A DNA stretch of 64,000 nt from Oscarella lobularis (GCF_947507565.1 NC_089194.1:1860001-1924000); one strand, 5' to 3'; numbered from the stretch's first letter, positions 25,901 to 38,932 are shown. Made by a program: numbers and translations. The notes: generated by a model from the letters alone, not told the origin.

Positions 25901-27919
25901 CTGTCAACTGCGGCGAACCTTTAATAGTTCGTAATGGGGAATATATAGGAAAAGAATTCACTTTTGGCAAAAAAATTACCTATGAGTGCAATCCTGGGTT
26001 TAAACGAAGTGCCTGGGTACAATCGACATGTCTTTACACTGGCAACTGGTCTTTACCTCCAACACAGTGTTCACGTAACAAAGAGAACTTATTCAATTAG
26101 TAACATGTTGTCAAAAGTGTCTTTAGAGATATACTGCCCGTATTTGAGTGCACCTGATAATGGAAGAACTGAATTTTCCGCCGGCCTCAGTTTCGGTTCA
26201 GTTGGGACAATTTCGTGTAACCCTGGCCATGACATCACGATTAACAACGAAAAAGCGAATGTAGAAACTGTGCAACTCAAATGCGAACAAGAAGGCAAAC
26301 AAGAAGAAGCTAGAGGAGACTGGAGGGGAACGTTGACTTCACAATCTCCCACATGCCAACGTAAATAAAAACGACCATTTACACAGCGTTAACAATTAAA
26401 AGCACTCTATTTATAGCTAAGGATTGCGGTCCTTTGCCTGATATTCCAAATGGGAAAGTGGCCTTCATTCCAAACACGTTTTATCCTGGAAAAGCACACT
26501 ACTCATGCGACGCCGGTTTCCAGATAGCTGAAGGAGAAAATGAAGTTAGATGCTGTGAAACGAACGGCATTTGGGAGGGTATCGAGCCCCACTGCGAACG
26601 TAAGAACAATTAAAAAAGTATTAGTAAAAGTCTCCATTTTCTTTCTAGATAAGTGTGCCACTAAGATTTGCCCTTCGTATCAACTGTGCAAATTAATTAA
26701 TAACGAAGCAACATGCGTGTGCCTGCAGCGAGACAAGTGCTCCTCCGATTACAATCCTGTATGCGGCGATGACGGAAAAAATTACAATAACGAATGTCTG
26801 ATGAAAGTCGCTGGATGTCTTGCGGGAAATCCGGACATTAGCGTAGCAAAACGAGGAGACTGCAAATACGGTATAATATTTAAAATCCATAATTTATAAT
26901 GTATGACGTAACTTCAAGGTGGGGTTTGCCTGACCGAAAAGCCGGCTCCACCAGAGAGAAATCCGTGTCGCGGCTTCTTTACTCGATACTACTATGATTA
27001 CACTAGAGGCGAGTGCAAATCGTTTCAGTATGGAGGATGTTTTGAAGGAAGAAACAGCTTCGTTTCCAGAAAGAAGTGCGAAGACACGTGCAAGCGTATG
27101 TCTTATAGAACTCGCCAATGAGACTTTGTAGTGAATTTTTTTTCTAATTAGCGGATCCTTGTGGACTGGAAAAGGATCCTGGTCTTTGCTCCGGAAGAGA
27201 AGAGCGTTGGTACTACAATAGCGTGACTAAAAGATGCGAACGGTTTGAGTATACCGGTTGCTTTGGAAATGAAAATAATTTTGTCAATGAAGCAAAATGC
27301 TATGAGAGATGTGGAGATTATTCCAGTAAGATTTTAGGAGTACTGAAGGTCAGTAGAGTCTAACTACGTATTTAATTATTTATAGAACCTACTGTGATAA
27401 CTACTCTTCCTCCTACCACAGCCCCTCCTTCCATAGAAGGTATGAAGTACGGCTAGTGAGTTCTCATTTATTAGAATATTATGTTTTAGAGTGTTGCAAT
27501 CATACCCTAAAAGGCAATAAAAAGATATGCGAAGAAAGCAAATACGGTTAGCCGCTGGGTTGAAAACTCTGATGTTTTTGGCTGCATAATCATTTATTTA
27601 TTTATTTATTTTGGCAGTGGTTGCTGCAAAAATTGTGAGAGTAGTAAAGTCTAAGGAGGGCTTCGCAAAATATGAGATAAAGGTCACTGACGTTGTGAAG
27701 GGAAAAAGGAAGGGAGAACTGTGGGATGTGACCAGCCTAGAAATTTGTCGAGTTGGCAAGTGTTCGACCATTCTTTGCCCCGAGTTTGGTGTGGGTCACA
27801 AATTTCTTGTGGGTGGTAAAGCGCAACGGAATAAAGTAATTCACCTTGATAGAAAGGACAATTATCTAAAGCCATTTGCAAAGGATAAACGAGATCAGTT
27901 GCAAAGAGTTTGCAACTGA
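22949..27919 (+). CDS. Array gene A: lectin-like, 13 CCP, Kazal, 2 Kunitz, NTR (long class)
   Basis: Exon 1 (22949-23474): signal peptide MLRVFFFVLIATGTAIG plus an F-type-lectin-like domain (LTIDLHRTYLISSIKTYLR, RVYVGPNNNTHEGNTQC, GRFVFLLK, VQVCEVAV). Then 13 CCP exons, all phase 1: 23533, 23751, 23979, 24229, 24454, 24683, 24951, alpha 25187, beta 25417, gamma 25651, delta 25901, epsilon 26127, zeta 26417-26599. Follistatin/Kazal exon 26649-26870 (CSSDYNPVCGDDGKNYNNEC). Kunitz 1 26919-27095 (NPCRGFFTRYYYD, P1 Arg); Kunitz 2 27152-27325 (GLCSGREERWYY, P1 Ser); Thr/Pro linker 27386-27439; NTR in two exons 27490-27546 and 27618-27919. Reads open throughout. The NTR has a seventh Cys (LEICRVGKC) absent from its paralogs. 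The product is secreted; sugar binding plus serine-protease inhibition is inferred. Confidence 0.85.
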
Positions 27920-28124
27920 TCTATTTGTATGTTCTTATTAGAAAACGTCTTCAGTTTTTTCAATGTTTTAGAATACTACTAGAGGCACTGGCATGTGTTT
28001 GGATGACTTTCACGTGACTAAGCAAACGACCTCTTTTGTTAGACATGCGCAGTAGCGCTTCTTTTTGGAACTGGCGTCTGTCTTTTCTAGTTCTCTCTCC
28101 CCTTTCCGCGTTTATGGTAGGTTC

Positions 28125-28149
28125 GTGACGTAATGTCGCACGTGTGACC
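28125..28149 (+). promoter_or_regulatory. Promoter cassette of array gene B
   Basis: TGACGTAA and CACGTG at the standard spacing, 73 bp before the ATG. The 302-bp spacer 27920-28221 otherwise holds the conserved long-gene 3' flank (GAGGCACTGGCATGTGTTTGG) and GCGCAGTAGCGCTTCTT; no gene in it. Confidence 0.62.
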
Positions 28150-28221
28150 TTTTTATCTGGTCGTGTCTTAGGGGAGTGCACGGTACGGATCTGAGCGAGC
28201 TACGCGACGCACGGCTTCGAG

Positions 28222-30424
28222 ATGTTGCGAGTTTTCTTCTTTGTTCTCATTGCGACTGGAACTGCTATTGGACAGTCTCAGGTGGACGTTCAATGCCATG
28301 GCCTCTTGGACTGGACGATCGTAAAACCCAAAGCTCATTTGGGTTCGTCACCTTTTAATTCCCAAACGGTGGCTCTGAATGCAGTTGACGGAGTCGTTCC
28401 GGGAAATGGAGAGTTCAATAAATGCGCAATTACAAAAGATTACGGCACGCCAGAGAAGAAATCTCTGACTATTGACCTTCACCGGACTTATCTGATATCA
28501 TCAATAAAAACGTACCTGAGGCAAAACCATAGAGCTGCCTGGCAGAATGGGCTTAGAGTCTATGTTGGACCAAACAATAATACCCATGAAGGAAATACTC
28601 AGTGTGGATTAGCATACACCTACCAAAATGAGAATCATGGACCTGTATTTAACTGTTCGCCTCCAATTAGAGGACGATTTGTATTTCTTCTCAAAAGCGA
28701 TAACAAGAAATTCGGCGTGCAGGTGTGTGAAGTTGCAGTGAAAGGTGAGCGCCTACTCATTGCATTTCATTTATTAATACTCAGTATTATTTAGTGGTGA
28801 CGTTTAACCAGCTTCCTCCTCTTCCAAACGCTTGTTCTCATAACGCATCGTTGAGTACAACAGTCACCTATCATTGTGAAGAAGGCTATGTATCAGATGG
28901 AGGAAAGGCCACTAGCATTTGCCTAGAAAGTGGAACGTGGTCTTATCCGTCTCTATATTGCAGTATGAAAGTGATTTTATGTAATTACAATGTTAATTTT
29001 GTTTTTGCAGGAAAACCATGTCCACTTCCTCCATTCAAATACAAAGAGTTATTGCTTAGGGCAAACTTCAGGAATATGGCGGCTCTCTATGCCTGTCCTT
29101 ATGGCACAGTGCAGAGGTATCAAATAAGGCAATGCGGAGGCGATGGTAAATGGATTGAAAATCTTGAACCATGCGAAGGTATAAACGCAATACGTTTTTT
29201 ATCTTGGGTATACAACTCAAAAGCAATTTTTTTTCTTTTAGCTGTTGACTGCGGGAAACCTGATGATCCTCTCTATGGATACCACAGAAAGCTATCAAGC
29301 TACAAATTCAAAGCCGAAGTAGAGTATGCTTGCTACTATGGATACAAGCTTCAAGGAGAAAGAAAATCTTTGTGTCAGTCAACAGGAAATTGGGATTCTC
29401 CGTCTCCACCTACATGCGAATGTACGAAATCAATTTCACGGCATGCTGACTAACTAAGCAATTTTAGTGATGAGGTGCCCTGGGTTCGCTCCACCTGAGT
29501 CTGGAGCAGTTCAAATAGAAGGGCGAACCGTCAATGACACAGCCAAATTCAAGTGCAATAGCGGTTATGATTTGGTTGGACCTGAAACGTTGACTTGCAA
29601 AGTTATCAATAATGGTGCTTCATGGTCTCATGTACCTCCAACGTGTAAACGTAAGGCTGTTTTCTCTATTTACAAAAAATACTGACTTCTTTTTTATGCA
29701 GCTAAAAAATGCATCAGACCACCACATGTGTCTGTTAATGGAAAAATTGTTTGAGACAATTTGCACTATCCAAATACAATTGAATTCGTGTGCAATCAGG
29801 GATACGTACTTACTCCTGCAAAGTCCGTTTGGAGATGCAGTGAAAATGGAAAATGGAAAGATAATGAAAGAAGAGAGACGAATTTTCCCACTTGTGAACG
29901 TAAGTTTCAAAGTCAGTTATCATTTCTAATTAAAAGTATAGGCACATTTAGCTGTCAGCTGCGGTGGACCTCCAGCGATACATAATGGCCATTTCAGAGG
30001 AATAATTTCGTATTTGGCAGCAGAGTCGAGTATTACTGTGATAGCGGATTCAAACGCGTGGGTTCCTCAACGTTAGAGTGTATGCACACTAGAAAGTGGT
30101 ATCCCACTCCTCCAAAGTGCCTAGGTAAGAATCTATTTTTAATCTAAAATTACTCTAATGTGTGAATTTCTTTTAGAATTACTATGTCCTTATTTGAGAG
30201 CTCCAGAGAACGGGAAAAGCTTGTTTACAGGTTTGGTTGTGGGCTCAGTCGTGCACTACTCGTGCAACCCTGGCTACACAATTGCAATTAACGATGAAAA
30301 AGTAGACAACATAGAACAAGTATCATTGAGATGCATACAGATTGGAAATCAAGATTCAGCTAAATTAATGTGGAAAGGAGCGTTGACGTCAATGCCTCCA
30401 ACATGCAAGCCTTCAAATAACTAA
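28222..30424 (+). pseudogene. Array gene B: short class (lectin-like + 7 CCP), two lesions
   Basis: Exons: lectin-like 28222-28744, CCP1 28795-28962, CCP2 29011-29178, alpha 29242-29421, beta 29468-29650, gamma 29702-29899, delta' 29952-30124, epsilon' 30177-30424. The gamma exon has an in-frame TGA at 29752-29754, where paralogs have a Gly codon in VGEDFHYP. The delta' exon lacks one A near 30000 (AGAGGAATAATT against AGAGGAAATAATT), shifting the frame. The first exon and first four CCPs are intact, so a truncated secreted lectin-4CCP protein is possible. Two independent lesions favour a decaying copy. Confidence 0.75.
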
Positions 30425-30647
30425 AAACAATTAACAGGAATCGTGTCATGTATGTACTCAAGCACGTGCTTTATTTTATACGGACTGTGAGTCAGGCGTG
30501 CGCAATAGCACTTCTTGTCCGTTTTCGCCCAAGCAAGACAATGAGACGACTGTCGCCGAAAATGGAATGGCCACGCGACGACGCACAGTAGCGCTTCTTT
30601 TGAAACTCACTCGTTTAGGAAGTTTTCTCTCCCCCTTTCCTGGGTTC

Positions 30648-30672
30648 GTGACGTAATTTCGCACGTGCGACC
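30648..30672 (+). promoter_or_regulatory. Promoter cassette of array gene C
   Basis: TGACGTAA and CACGTG at the standard spacing, ahead of the ATG at 30757. The spacer 30425-30756 carries the short-gene 3' flank (TATGTACTCAAGCACGTGC, CAAGACAATGAGACGA) and no gene. Confidence 0.62.
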
Positions 30673-30756
30673 TTATCTCATATCTCATTTGGTCGTGTCT
30701 TCGGGGTTGAGTGCACAGTACGGATCTGAGCGAGCTACGCGACGCACGGCTTGGAG

Positions 30757-33700
30757 ATGTTGCGAGTTTTCTTCTTTGTTCTCATTGCGACTGGAACTGC
30801 TATTGGACAGTCTCAAGTGGACGACTGTCAATGCCATGGCCTCTTGAACTGGGCGATTGTAAAACCCAAAGCTCATTTGGGTGACTCACCTTTTAATTCC
30901 CAAACGGTGGCTCTGAATGCAGTTGACGGAGTCGTTCCGGGAAATGGAGAGTTCAATAAATGCGCAATTACAAAAGATTACGGCACGCCAGAGAAGAAAT
31001 CTCTGACTATTGACCTTCACCGGACTTATCTGATATCATCAATAAAAACGTACCTGAGGCAAAACCATAGAGCTTCCTGGCAGAATGGGCTTAGAGTCTA
31101 TGTTGGACCAAACAATAATACCCATGAAGGAAATACTCAGTGTGGATCAGCATACACCTACCAAAATGAGAATTATGAACCTGTATTTAACTGTTCGCCT
31201 CCAGTTAAAGGACGATTTGTATTTCTTCTCAAAAATGATACCAGGAGGTTTGGTCTGCAAGTGTGTGAAGTTGCAGTGAAAGGAGGTGAGTCTGCTTTAG
31301 TTATGCGGATCTAATGTTTATTTAATCTCTTTATATAGCGGTGACCTGTAACCAGTCTGCTCCTCTTATTCAAAATGCCACCGTCGAATATAACTGCACA
31401 CCTTGGAATGCATTAGAAGCCACCTATCGTTGCAATGAAGGCTATGTATCAAATGGAGGATATAATATCAGCACTTGCTTTGGAAATGAAACGTGGTCTC
31501 AGCCATCTCTAAATTGCAGTATGAAATTAATTTTATATTCAGTTTTAATGTTATTTTTGTTTTTATGGCAGCACGATGTCCACCTCCTCCACCTGAGTAT
31601 AAAAAGAAAGATTTACTGCTAACAAATAACGTTGACAATATAATTGCTACGTATGCCTGTCCCCATGGCAAGGGTCCTAGACAGCAAACAATGCATTGCG
31701 GAGAAGATGGTCAATGGATTGAAGATCTTGAACCATGCAAAGGTGTGAAAGACATTATGATCCATTTTTATTATAATGTTCTTTTCACAGTTCTTTTTTG
31801 CTCTAACGTCACCGTGCCTTTGCCCCCATTGACTCTATCAATCGAAGATAACGACAACGTTATTGGAAGCAAAAGGAATTACAGTTGCAATGACAGTTGC
31901 TATGAACTGATAGGAACTGCAAATCAGACATGCAATTATTCATCAGACGGACGCCATGCTGTTTGGTCTTCTGAAGTACCAACGTGTGAAAGTAAATTTT
32001 GTCATTTGACATGCCTGAACTACTAATTTGTTATTTCAGGAATCGATTGTGGTTTACCTTCTATCATCATTGACTTTTCTACTTCAACCGTGGATTCAAC
32101 AACGTGCGGAGGAACAGCTACTTATAAATGTGAGGAAGGCTACGAAATGGTTGGCAGCCCAAACGTAACTTGTTCAACAATTGGCCAATGGGGAGAAAGG
32201 CCTTCTTGCAAACGTGAGTTCTTAAGAACTTTGGTGGAGGTTTCTAATATATTTCTTTACAATAGCCGTTCGTTGTCCTTCTCCAGTTGGAAACTCGGAT
32301 CAGCTCAAGACTAACAGCTCTGATTTCACGTATTCAAACGTCATTCAGTTCATTTGCAAGTCCAGTAAAAAAGTTGTTGTGGGAAGTAGAACTAGTCAAT
32401 GTTTATCAAATGGAATTTGGTCACATGAGCCTCCAAATTGCAAGCGTAAGGTCAATCGCGCAAGAAATGGAAGAGTTTGAAAATATTTCTATTAGGGCCA
32501 TACTGTATATTCGAGCCACGTTTCCTGCAGAACATGACTGTGAAATTTGAAGATAATAAGAACGAGACAAAGATTTATGCTGACGGCGGGAAAGTTAGAA
32601 TTTCCTGCGAAGAAGGCTATAAACTTAATGGTTCACAAACAGTCAACTGTACGTCAAATGGAAGCTCACTGAATGGAAATTGGGATTCAGATTTTCCTAC
32701 TTGCGAAAGTACATAACGCACACATCAATAGTACCTTGGACTATTAGCTGCTATTTTTAGGAATTTCTTGCGGACTTGCTAAACCGTCTCCAAAATTGAA
32801 TTGGATTAATGGGTCCGGAGACAATTATTATAATGACACAGCTTTTTACAGATGTGCTGAAGGTTACATTCCTCAAACTCCGCAGAAATTTAGATGTGGG
32901 TTAAAAGAAACATGGGAAGCAGTGGAAGAACAAGAGCAGTGTTCACGTACTATTATTAAACGGACTAAACTCAAATAAAACATTTTCTTTTCTTTTAGCT
33001 GTTAACTGTGGAAAACCTAATGACCCTCAAAATGCATATCATAAATCAAGCAATTACACATTTAAGGCCGAAGTAGAATTTGTTTGCTATAATGGATACA
33101 ACCTTACTAAAGGAGAAGGAAAATCGTCGTGTGAATCAAGTGGGAAGTGGACACCTGAGCCTCCAAACAGATGCAGAGGTAGAGAAATCAATCATTCAAG
33201 TTCAGGGCATGCTAACTAAGAAAATTTTAGCAATGAGTTGTCCTGAGTTCGGTTCATTTGAGAATGGAATAATTCAATCAAAAAATAAACACGTGAATGA
33301 CACGGCAACATTCAAGTGCAATAAGGGTTACAATTTGGTTGGAGATGAAACTCTAACTTGCCAAGTTATCGACGATGCCGCTTCATGGTCCAATAAACCT
33401 CCAACGTGTAAACGTAAGGGACTCATTTTTTCTCAGTTCACCAGATACGGACTGCATTTCTGTAGCTAAAAATTGTGACAGACCACGTGCGCCTCTTAAT
33501 AATAATGGGAGAGTAGTTGGAGAAGACTTTCACTATCCAAACACGATTGAATTCGTGTGCAATCAGGGATACATACTTACTCCTGCCAAGTCCGTTTGGA
33601 GATGCAGTGAAAATGGAAAATGGAAAGATAATGAGAATAGAGAGACTTTTCCAACCTGCGAACGTAAGTGAACGCGTGTGTATGTACTGTAGAGTGAAAC

Positions 33701-36700
33701 AATATTTTTAGCTGTTTACTGCGGGAAACCTGACGATCCTCTCTATGGATATCATAAATCAAACGATTACACATTTAAGGCCGAAGTAGAGTATGCTTGC
33801 TACTATGGATACGAGCTTCAAGGAGAAAGAAAAACATCGTGTCAGTCAACTGGGAATTGGGATCCTCAGTCTCCACCAACATGCGAAGGTATGAAATCAA
33901 TTTCACAGCATGCTGACTAACTAGAAAATTTTAGTGATGAGGTGCTCTGAGTTGGATCCATTTCAGTTTGGAACAGTTCAATTAGAAGGGCGAAACGTAA
34001 ATGACACGGCAAAATTCATGTGCAATAGCGGTTACGATTTGGTTGGAGCTGAAACTTTGACTTGCAAAGTTATCAACGAAGTCGCTTCGTGGTCTCATGA
34101 ACCTCCAACGTGTAAACGTAAGGGACTCATTTTTTTCTATTACCAAAATACTGAATTCTTTTTGCAGCTAAAGAATGCAGCAGACCACATGTGCCTAGAA
34201 ATGGGAGAGTAGTTGGAGAAGACTTTCACTATCCAAACACGATTGAATTCGTGTGCAATCAGGGATACATACTTACTCCTGCAAAGTCGGTTTGGAATTG
34301 CAGTGAAAATGGAAAATGGAAATATAATGAGACATGCGAGTGGGGGCAATTTCCAACCTGTGAACGTAAGTGAACGCGTGTGTATGTACTGTAGAGTGAA
34401 ACAATTTCTTTTAGCTGTTTACTGCGGGAAACCTGACGATCCTCTCCATGGATATCATAAATCAAATAATTACACATTTGAGACCGAAGTAGAGTATGCT
34501 TGCTACTATGGATTCGCGCTTCGAGGAGAAAGAAAAACGTGGTGCCAATCGACTGGAAATTGGGATCTTCAGTCTCCACCAACATGCGAAGGTATGCAAT
34601 CATGTTCACGCGTAATAGCTACAGTAACTGGAAAATTTTAGTGATGACTTGCCCTGATTTGGCTCAAATAAAGTTTGGAAGCGTTGAAGTGACGGGAAAT
34701 CACGTGAACGACACGGCAACATTCAAGAGCAATAGCGGTTACAATTTGGTTGGACCTGAAACTATAACTTGCAAAGTTATCAATAGTACCGCTTCATGGT
34801 CTCATGCATCTCCAATGATTAAAGGTAAGGCTCTTTTCTCTATTTACAAAAATAACTGACTTCTTTTTTATGCAGCTAAAAAATGCGTCAGACCGCGTGG
34901 GCCTGTGAATGGAATGAGAGTTGGACAACATATCCGCTATTCAAAGACAATTAAATTTGTGTGTGATCAGGGATACGTACTTACTCCTGCAGCAAAGTCG
35001 GTTTGGAGATGCAGCGAGAATGGAAAATGGAAAGATAATGAGAGAAAAGAGACAAATTTTCCAACTTGTGAACGTAGGTGAAAAAGTGCTCACGTACTGT
35101 TTGTTATTCATTCCTTTTTTTCCAGCTGTTGACTGTGGAAAACCTGATGATCCTCTCTATGGATATCATAAGAAGCTATCAAACTACAAATTTGAAGCCG
35201 AAGTAGAGTATAGTTGCTACTATGGATACAAGCTTCAAGGAAAAGAAAGAGCTGTGTGTCAGTCAACTGGGAATTGGGATTCTCCGCCAACGTGCGAATG
35301 TACGAAATCAATTTCACGGCATGTTGACTAACTAAACAATTTTAATTTTAGTGATGAGGTGCCCTGGCTTAGCTCCACCTCAGTTTGGAACAATTCAATT
35401 AGAAGGACGAAACGTAAACGACACGGCAAAATTCACGTGCAATAGCGGTTATGATTTGGTTGGAGCTGAAGCTGTGACTTGTGAAGTTATCAACAAAGTC
35501 GCTTCATGGTCTCATGAACCTCCAACGTGTAAACGTAAGGTTACCCTTTTTCTATTTATATTTACAAAATGCCGAATTCTTTTCGTACCCGTAGCTAAAA
35601 AATGCGCTGAACCACGTGTCTCTAAAAATGGGAGAGTACTTGGAGAAGACTTTCACTATCCCAACACAATTGAGTTTGTGTGCAATCAGGGATACATACT
35701 TACTCCCGCAAAGTCGGTTTGGAGATGCGGCGAAAACGGAAAGTGGAAAGATAATGATAAAAGAGAGACAAATTTTCCAACTTGTAGACGTAAGTAAAAG
35801 CAGCGTTCACCTACTGTTATTCATTTAATTATTTTTAGCTGTTGACTGTGGGAAACCTGATGATCCTCTCTATGGATATCATAAGAAGCTATCAGGCTAC
35901 AAATTCAAAGCCGAAGTAGAGTATGCTTGCTACTATGGATACAAGCTTCAAGGAAAAGAAAAAGCTGTGTGTCAGTCAACTGGGAGTTGGGATCCTTCGT
36001 CTCCACCAAAATGCAAAGGTAGAAAATCAATTAAGTTTACGTCATGCTAACTAATTAGAAAATTTTAGTGATGAACTGCTCTGAGTTGGATCCACCTGAG
36101 TTTGGAGCAGTTCAATTAGAAGGGCGAAACGTAAACGACACGGCAAAATTCATGTGCAATAGCGGTTATGATTTGGTTGGAGATGAAACTTTGACTTGCA
36201 AAGTTATCAATAAAGGCGCTTCGTGGTCTCATGTATCTCCAACGTGTAAACGTAAGGTTATTCTTTTTCTATTTACAAAATTCTGAATACCTTTTTGTGT
36301 AGCTAAAAAATGCATCAGACCACGTGTGCCTAGAAACGGGAGAGTCGTTGGAGAAGACTTTCACTATCCAAACACAATTGAATTTAGATGCAATCAGGGA
36401 TACGTACTTACTCCTGAAAATCCGGTCTGGAAATGCAGTGAAGATGGAACATGGAAAGATGATGAGACATGCGAGTGGGAGCAATTTCCAACCTGTGAAC
36501 GTAAGTTTCAATGTCAGTTATCATGTATAATTCAAACTACGCGCACATTTAGCTGTCAACTGCAGCGAACCTTCAATGATTCCGAATGGGAAATATATAG
36601 GAAAAGAATTCACTTTCGGCAAAACAATCACCTATGAGTGCAATTCTGGGTTTAAACGAAGTGCCTGGGTACAATCAACATGTCGTCACACTGGCCAATG

Positions 36701-38645
36701 GTCTTTACCTCCACCACAGTGTTCACGTAACAGAAAAAACTTATTCAATTATTTGTTGTCAAAAGTGTCTTTTAGAGATAAACTGCTCGTATTTGAGTGC
36801 ACCTGTTAATGGAAAAATGGAAATTTCTGCCGGCCAAATTATTCCAGGTCCTGACGGTTTTGTCTTCAGTTTCTGTTCAGTTTTGACATTTTCGTGTGAC
36901 CCTGGCTATGATCTCATGATTTCCGTCAAGATTATCATCAAGATTTTCATAACGATTATGAACAAAACAGCGAATGTAGAAACTGTGCAACTCAAATGCG
37001 AACAAGAAGGCGAACAAGAAGAAGCTAGAGGAGTCTGGAAGGGAAAGCTGACTTCACGAGCTCCAACATGCCAACGTAAATAAAAATGACCGTTTACACG
37101 GTGTTAACAATTAAAAACACTCTATTTATAGCTAAGGATTGCGGTCCTTTGCCTGATATACAAGATGGGAAGGTTGCCTTCATTCCAAACACGCTTTATC
37201 CTGGAAAAGCACACTACTCATGCAACCCCGGTTTCCAGATAGCTGAAGGAGAAGAAGCAGCAGTTAGATGCTGCGGAACAAACGGCATTTGGGAGGGTAT
37301 CGAACCCCATTGTGAACGTAAGAACAATTACCGTTAATTAAAAAAGGTATTAGTAAAAGTCTCCATTTTCTTTCTAGATAAGTGTGCCAATAAGAACTGC
37401 CCTTCGTATCAACTGTGCAAATTAATTAATAACGAAGCAACATGCGTGTGCCTGCAGCGAGACAAGTGCTCCTCCGATTACAATCCTGTATGTGGCGATG
37501 ACGGGAAAAACTACAATAACGAATGTCTGATGAAAGTCGCTGGATGTCTTGCGGGAAATCCGGACATTAGCGTAGCAAAACGAGGAGACTGCAAATACGG
37601 TATAATATTTAAAATCCATAATTTATAATGTATGACGTAACTTCAAGGTGGGGTTTGCCTAACTGAAAAGCCGGCTCCACCAGAGAGAAATCCGTGTCGC
37701 GGCTTCTTTACTCGATACTACTATGATTACAGTAGAGGCGAGTGCAAATCGTTTCAGTATGGAGGATGTTTTGAAGGAAGAAACAGCTTCGTTTCCAGAA
37801 AGAAGTGCGAAGACACGTGCAAGCGTATGTCTTATAGAACTCGCCAGTGAGACTTTGTAGTGAATTTTTTTTTAATTAGCGGATCCCTGTGGACTGGAAA
37901 AGGATCGTGGTCTTTGCTCCGGAAGAGAAGAGCGTTGGTACTACAATAGCGTGACTAAAAGATGCGAACGGTTTGAGTATACCGGTTGCTTTGGAAATGA
38001 AAATAATTTTGTCAATGAAGTAAAATGCTATGAGAGATGTGAAGATTATTCCAGTAAGATTTTAGGAGTACTGAAGGTCAGTAGAGTCTACTACGTATTT
38101 AATTATTTATAGAACCTACTGTGATAACTACTCTTCCTCCTACCACAGCCCCTCCTTCCATAGAAGGTATCGAGTACGGATAGTGAGTCCTCATTTATTA
38201 GAATATGATTTTTTAGAGTGTTGCAATCATACCCTAAAAGGCAATAAAAATATATGCGAAAAAAGCAAATACGGTTAGCAGCTGAGTGTTTTTGGCTGCA
38301 TAATCATTTATTTATTTATTTATTTATTTATTTATTTTGGCAGTGGTTGCTGCAAAAATTGTGAGAGTAGTAAAGTCTAAGGAGGGCTTCGCAAAATATG
38401 AGATAAAGATTACTGACGTTGTGAAGGGAAAAAGGAAGGGAGAACTGTGGGATATGACCAGCCTTGAAATTTCTCGAGTTGGCAAGTGTTCGACCATTCT
38501 TTGTCCCCAGTTTGGTGTGGGTGACAAATTTCTTGTGGGTGGTAAAAAACAACGGAATAAAGTAATTCACCTTGATAGAAGGGACAATTATCTAAAGCCA
38601 TTTGCAAGCGATAAACGAGATCAGTTGCAAAGAGTTTGCAACTGA
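30757..38645 (+). CDS. Array gene C: longest copy, lectin-like, 25 CCP, Kazal, 2 Kunitz, NTR
   Basis: Signal peptide and lectin-like exon 30757-31285. CCP exons 1-7 start at 31339, 31572, 31791, 32040, 32266, 32496, 32761. Five alpha-beta-gamma triplets start at 32999, 33712, 34415, 35126 and 35839. Delta 36553, epsilon 36776, zeta 37132-37317. Kazal 37377-37599, Kunitz 1 37648-37824 (P1 Arg), Kunitz 2 37880-38053, linker 38113-38166, NTR 38217-38273 and 38341-38645. It reads open throughout at the exon borders given. Odd points: the beta CCP at 34642-34824 has lost two Cys (FKSNSGYN; SPMIKG), and epsilon has a 12-residue hydrophobic insertion (IIIKIFITIM). CCP1 is the TPWN subtype (shared with D, F, G, J), unlike A. 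The mature protein would exceed 2000 residues. Confidence 0.83.
32999..36500 (+). repeat. Five tandem copies of the three-CCP block (gene C)
   Basis: Units start at 32999, 33712, 34415, 35126 and 35839, with the single-copy delta exon at 36553; unit length is 703-714 bp. Each contains an alpha exon (CGKPxDPLYGYH), a beta exon (VMRCPxLxPPQFG) and a gamma exon (CxRPRVPxNGRVVGEDFHYP) together with their introns. Unit 1 is the most diverged (TKGEGKSSCESSGKW). Confidence 0.9.
38306..38337 (+). repeat. (TTTA)n microsatellite before the NTR exon
   Basis: About eight TTTA units lie in the polypyrimidine region of the last intron of gene C. Gene A has about four (27594-27612), and E and H nearly none, so the tract varies in length between paralogs. 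Confidence 0.8.
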
Positions 38646-38907
38646 TCTAACATTGACTATTTGTATGTTCTTATTAGAAAACGTCTTCAGTTTTTTCAAT
38701 GTTTTAGAATACTGCTAGAGGCACTGGCATGTGTTTGGATGTGATCAGCACTTACTGTCAGATCATGCGACCGCAGCAAACTTACGCGCCTTTTCCAAGT
38801 GAGCACGACCTCTCCGTTAGGCATGCGCAGTAGCACTTCTTTTAGAAACTGGCGTCTGTCTTTTCTAGAAAATGTTCTCTCCCCCTTTCCACGTTTATGG
38901 TGGGTCC

Positions 38908-38932
38908 GTGACGTAATATCGCACGTGGGACC
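38908..38932 (+). promoter_or_regulatory. Promoter cassette of array gene D
   Basis: TGACGTAA and CACGTG at standard spacing before the ATG at 38992. The spacer 38646-38991 has the long-gene 3' flank plus an ~80-bp insert (GATCAGCACTTACTGTCAG) shared with the E-F and H-I spacers. Confidence 0.62.

Noticed and set aside
26919-27325. Kunitz domains as venom-type toxins
   Set aside because: They are internal domains of large secreted mosaic proteins next to Kazal and NTR domains, the arrangement of protease-inhibitor proteins; nothing indicates a toxin.
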